DNA of 64,000 nucleotides, taken from contig CAKAKS010000062.1 of the NCBI GenBank assembly GCA_916700875.1, positions 17,718,626 to 17,782,625 of the forward strand, read 5' to 3'. The notes beneath the pieces are model-generated. The model saw nothing but the letters and a program-made list of their open reading frames with translations, did not search any database and was not told where the DNA came from. This document shows positions 60,601 to 64,000 of this stretch, piece by piece (the first letter of the stretch is position 1; each line of letters starts with the position of its first letter). Origin of the DNA: Sebastes aleutianus. Lineage: Eukaryota; Chordata; Actinopteri; Perciformes; Sebastidae. Both the position numbers and the translations under genes were made by a program.

Positions 60601-62781
60601 CTAGCTAATAGTCAGATTCCATTAGTTGAATTTTTAAGTAACAGTTCAACCTTTGTGCTACTAATAGCTAAAGCTTCATCTGACTTAGCCTCAAAAGAGG
60701 AGAAAAAATTCTTACACTGCCATCCCGTTGGTGAACTCCTCAAATGCTTGGCAGTAGAGAGTGATGGCAACCCGAGCATCAGCATCAAAAGTGAACTCCA
60801 CACCATACTGAACCTTTGGTTTTCCACCTTCCTCCACCGGTGTGTCAGAGTCATCTTTATACCTAGAATCAAGAGGTTCAACAAGCTTTAGGTCTGCACA
60901 GTGGGAACTATTTTCCTTAAAACAGTTGTTTATGTTTACTGTAATTTGTATCATAATATAGAGCAATCTCACTATCTTTACCTGACCAAACGCAGAGAAT
61001 CCTTTCTAATGTTGACCAGACTTCTCAGAGTTTTCACAGGCTCGTGGGGGGCAGGCGTCACATATGGAAACTAGTGAAATAATAACAGGAACATGGATGA
61101 TATTCGATTTGAAATTAGCAACATGGTTTGACTAATTCTATTACTGAGACAAGAAATGTAGAACAGCATCATAGTAGTTTTTAAAGCTATGATGAAGAAA
61201 CATTAGTTTGCACCTGCACTGGCCTATTTCCAAGAAAATTCAGGTCCATATTTTCTCCAAAAAGGTATCCCTCTGGATGTGGTGTGTCAAATTTCTCTCC
61301 TCCCATGAAGAAGTGGCTCGCAAAATAATTCCCTGAGGAAACAAAACAGGAATAATAAAAGGCACTGTGAGCAACATAATATAGTTTTCTTACTTTCTTT
61401 ATAAAAGGGACATCTCGGTCTGTGTCAACGTAAACAATAAAAATATGTATATAAAGTTACTTCAATTGATCTGTCAGGAAAAAATTAAATAGTATAGCTT
61501 TACAAATTGTTGATTGAAGTGTAATATGACTCTTTTGAGCAACATGTTTGAGCTCATGTTTAATAATGCAGTCATTTCAGAGGCAGGAGCACAGTAGCCT
61601 CAACACAACTTCAGACTGGTGGTGATAATGATAACATATTTTCAGATTCTCTTCTCAGGTATTTTTTGCATTTAATGTTGGGATGCACCGATAATGGATC
61701 GGATATCGGGCCGATACCGATTCAAATAGCTGGATCGGTGACAATGGAGCCGATCTATTCAATAAAATGTTATATTTATATACTAAATACATTATATACT
61801 GTAATTTTAATTCCTGTTTAAGTTTCAACCAATCTGGTGCTGCATTTAAAAAGTTTACACTTGAATTGTAATTCTTGTTAATTTTGAAGATTTTTTTACT
61901 AAGTTGCTAATGTACAATTTATCATTTTAATAATAAAGAACAATTCAATACATTTATATCTATGTATTTATTGATCACATTTTGTTTTACAAAGGCAAGA
62001 AAACAATGTTTAAGTCAGGCCTCATGTTTCCTTACACATAAAAGATTGATCCCAGTCACCTCCATGCAGTGAGGCATACAGCTTATTAATTAAACAGTAT
62101 CAGATCGGTACTCGGCGATCTGAAAGTCCAGGTAACGCAGGTCTAAAAAAGTCGGATAGGTGCATCCCTAATTTAATGTAGATCTATAATTCAGCTGAGA
62201 AAAAGAAACATGAAGGCTGCTTGGTTGACTAAATGGGATCAAGTCACACAACACCATGCCACTGTTTATTATCTCTGCCTATAAAAGTGTTGTAGCATGA
62301 ACATGATCATTTAAATTTCTACATCTAAACAAGATTTTTTGTTTAAGTGTAATAATTTTAACCACCCATAAACATGACAATAAGAAAATGAACTAAGATT
62401 GTCCTCATAGGTGTGTACTGAGATGCAGGTAATTATATGACCAGTTGAAAGGCCTGGTGGCATTAAAATGTGTTTATGGATCTGATTTCTTGGTCTCACA
62501 ATGACAAACATATCTCCATCCTGTGTCTTTTACTGTTTGGAAATGTAGCAAACACGTGACAGCAATTCATACTTATTTTAAATACCTCTGAAATAGCACA
62601 CTAAGAAGAAAATGTGTCTTAATTTTCTTGTTTATGGAAGCTGAACAAAGTCATTTGTTGACATGAGTGTCATCATCACTTGTTCCTCAGCTCTTGTAGC
62701 TTCAATTTAATGCAAAATAAAACATTTTTTGTCAAAGTCTGTACATTCAATTTTGATGTTGGGCATGCTCACGATACTGTC

Positions 62782-62813
<32 letters not shown>

Positions 62814-63439
62814 CCAATTTGCATTACTCAGACAGTCCTCGCCAGTAGCACGATATAAGATAAGATAAGATAATAACAATTCAAGTGTATAAAATACAAG
62901 TGTATGAAATAAAAAGGTACTATTTCTAGCACTAGTGTCTAACAGAATAACAATTAAGTAAGATACATTTAGTGAAATGAGTAAATAAGATAAGATAAGT
63001 AAAATAAAAAAGGTAAAGTAAGCGAAAAATAAGTAATATTGCACATGTTGAACATTAATATTGCACATGATATTGATATTATATTTGTACTCAGTGTTTT
63101 CAGCTGAAATATATAAACTACTGTAGATATCAGAAGATGTTGTGAATAACGTGTGACCCAGACAGTTACATGTCTACAGGCTGGTACATGTTTACAGTCT
63201 AACTGTATTTCAGCTGATGATAAAGCAACACAACACAAACAATAATAATTACAGCCTAGCTCACGTTAGCTCCTAACGTCTGCTCGGTGTCTCAATGTTT
63301 ATATCTTGTTTTAGAAGATCTGGATTTAACCAAAAACGATCAATCACTTACCAGATTTCGGGGGGAATCGATAGGCTGAGTTGGCCTGGATATCGATGTC
63401 CTCAACACCAGCGATTCTGCGGCTCAGGATGGACCCCAT
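54644..63439 (-). CDS. mgrn1: Mahogunin RING finger 1, E3 ubiquitin ligase (15 exons)
   Basis: RING E3 ligase of endosomal trafficking and melanocortin signalling. Exons on the - strand: 63439-63352, 61332-61214, 61070-60982, 60862-60716, 60044-59927, 59008-58942, 58739-58696, 58602-58555, 57945-57877, 57767-57608, 57466-57357, 56207-55999, 55733-55631, 55548-55392, 54756-54644. Phases close to 546 aa, close to the roughly 550 aa of mammalian MGRN1. MGSILSRR offers an N-myristoylation glycine. The conserved substrate-binding region spans about residues 30-255, and the C3HC4 RING about 276-314 (ECVVC, LPCRHLCLC, NNCPIC). PSAP at 382-385 is the TSG101-binding motif. The paralogue RNF157 starts MGALTSRQ and differs in the linker, so MGRN1 is preferred. 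The acidic tail is least conserved; the last exon ends EDEHLNP, and its acceptor is the least certain boundary. Confidence 0.95.
56259..57230. repeat. Inverted-orientation blocks of the same minisatellite
   Basis: Two blocks (about 56259-56470 and 56995-57230) hold units such as TATGACATACTATACTATGA and TTTTTTATGGC, the reverse complement of the 51.4-52.7 kb array. Both sit in the mgrn1 intron between exons 11 and 12 (57356 down to 56208), separated by about 520 bp of other sequence. Confidence 0.75.
57847..57866. repeat. (AT)n microsatellite
   Basis: About ten AT units, just inside the mgrn1 intron after exon 9. Confidence 0.8.
61679..62170. mobile_element. hAT-like non-autonomous element in mgrn1 intron 1
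   Basis: GGGATGCACCGATAATGGAT at the left is mirrored by GATAGGTGCATCCCTA at the right. GATCGG-type subterminal repeats occur at both ends (GGATCGGTGA, CAGATCGGTACTCGG). A related fragment (TCGGTATCGGATCA) lies near 25460-25490. Confidence 0.72.
62782..62812. repeat. (AAT)n microsatellite
   Basis: Ten AAT units in mgrn1 intron 1. A short GATAA repeat (about 62853-62873) follows. Confidence 0.9.
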
Positions 63440-63830
63440 CTTCCTCTGATGGATGCTAGCTACAGTCAGCTACGGTTAGCTACTAGCAGCTAGGCAGCTA
63501 ACAGTCGCGTCACAGCTCCCGACTAGCTCCGACTTCAATAACGCTACACTAAAAACACATATAACACCGACCAGGTATAAACGCTTTCATTAATTCAACA
63601 TGTTTACACGTTGAGTTTGATGATGCGGCTACGTTGTGGATGCTAGTGCTAACAGGAAACGGGTGAGACGACTGTTGTTTGTGTCACAGCTGTGCTAAAG
63701 TGTTGCTAACCTAACAGCTGTGACGTAGCAGGGAGGCAACCTGATTGGCTGTCTCCAAGCGATACGGAGATTCAGGGCGCTCGCTCTGGGTGTTGGGACC
63801 GCCCGGCGGGGCGGAGGTCAGGGGGGGAGG
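63440..63830 (-). promoter_or_regulatory. mgrn1: mgrn1 5' UTR and promoter region
   Basis: The region upstream of the mgrn1 ATG holds a string of related CTAGC/TTAGC motifs (about 63455-63510), a CRE-like TGACGTAG (63721-63728), an inverted CCAAT box (ATTGG, 63744-63748) and a GC-box cluster (about 63799-63818). This is typical of a TATA-less housekeeping promoter. The transcription start is not determined. The purine tract beyond 63826 bounds it. Confidence 0.5.
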
Positions 63831-64000
63831 GAGGAAGGAGGGAAGGAGGGAAGGAATGAAGGAATGAAGGAAAGAAGGAAGGAATGAAGGAATGAAGGAA
63901 AGAAGGAAGGAATGAAGGAAAGAAATAAGGAATGAAGAAGGAAGGAAGGAAGGAAGGAAGGAGGGAAGGAGGAAGGAAGGAAGGAAGGAAGGAAGGAATG
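63826..64000. repeat. (GGAA)n/(GGAAT)n purine tract reaching the window end
   Basis: An almost pure purine strand of GGAA, GGAAT, GAAA and GGGA units. It begins about 390 bp upstream of the mgrn1 ATG and continues beyond the window. Confidence 0.92.

Noticed and set aside
54644..63439. rnf157 as the identity
   Set aside because: MGSILSRR, the YKDD linker and PAIPSAPLY agree with MGRN1 rather than RNF157.
1..64000. An endogenous retrovirus or viral integration
   Set aside because: No gag, pol or env-like reading frame and no paired long terminal repeats were seen; the mobile DNA is Tc1, MITE, hAT-like and SINE.

Overview
The window looks like a gene-sparse piece of nuclear DNA from a teleost fish, most likely a percomorph. 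The evidence is three vertebrate genes with long introns and consensus GT-AG splice sites, a fish-type arylalkylamine N-acetyltransferase 2, a decayed Tc1-like transposon, a tRNA-derived SINE and many short terminal-inverted-repeat elements. No bacterial, viral or organellar genes were seen. The species cannot be fixed from the sequence.

Layout. Bases 1 to about 10280 are intergenic and consist largely of degraded mobile elements. A CpG-richer block at about 10285-10829 ends in a consensus splice donor and is the best candidate for the promoter and non-coding first exon of rhbdf1. It would be followed by a 25 kb first intron (10830-36171) that holds a broken Tc1 transposon, a SINE nested inside another element, and an inverted pair of 0.7 kb elements. 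The rhbdf1 (iRhom1) coding exons run 36200-46839 on the + strand. The pseudoprotease signature is clear: GPAG replaces the catalytic GxSG of active rhomboids. aanat2, the timezyme of melatonin synthesis, lies tail to tail with rhbdf1 on the - strand (47842-49019). mgrn1, an E3 ubiquitin ligase, follows on the - strand (coding 54644-63439, 15 exons), and its first exon and promoter lie near the right edge. An AT-rich minisatellite separates aanat2 from mgrn1 and recurs in reverse orientation inside an mgrn1 intron. The window ends in a long GGAA/GGAAT purine tract.

The three genes do not form a pathway. Rhbdf1 is a multi-pass membrane protein of the early secretory pathway that controls ADAM17 and EGFR-ligand trafficking. 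Aanat2 is a soluble acetyltransferase of pineal cells. Mgrn1 is a cytosolic, membrane-associated RING ligase. Their linkage is informative as a paralogon: human 17q25 carries RHBDF2, AANAT and the mgrn1 paralogue RNF157 close together, so this window appears to be the sister block made by the early vertebrate genome duplications, here retaining the second AANAT copy.

Exon boundaries were worked out by hand from splice consensus, reading-frame phase and remembered family sequences. Every phase closes, giving 894 aa (858 without one cassette exon), 208 aa and 546 aa. I did not find a convincing new biological system. The most useful unusual points are the 36-codon rhbdf1 cassette exon, the nearly abutting convergent poly(A) signals of rhbdf1 and aanat2, the inverted minisatellite blocks around mgrn1, and the hairpin element just upstream of the rhbdf1 start exon.
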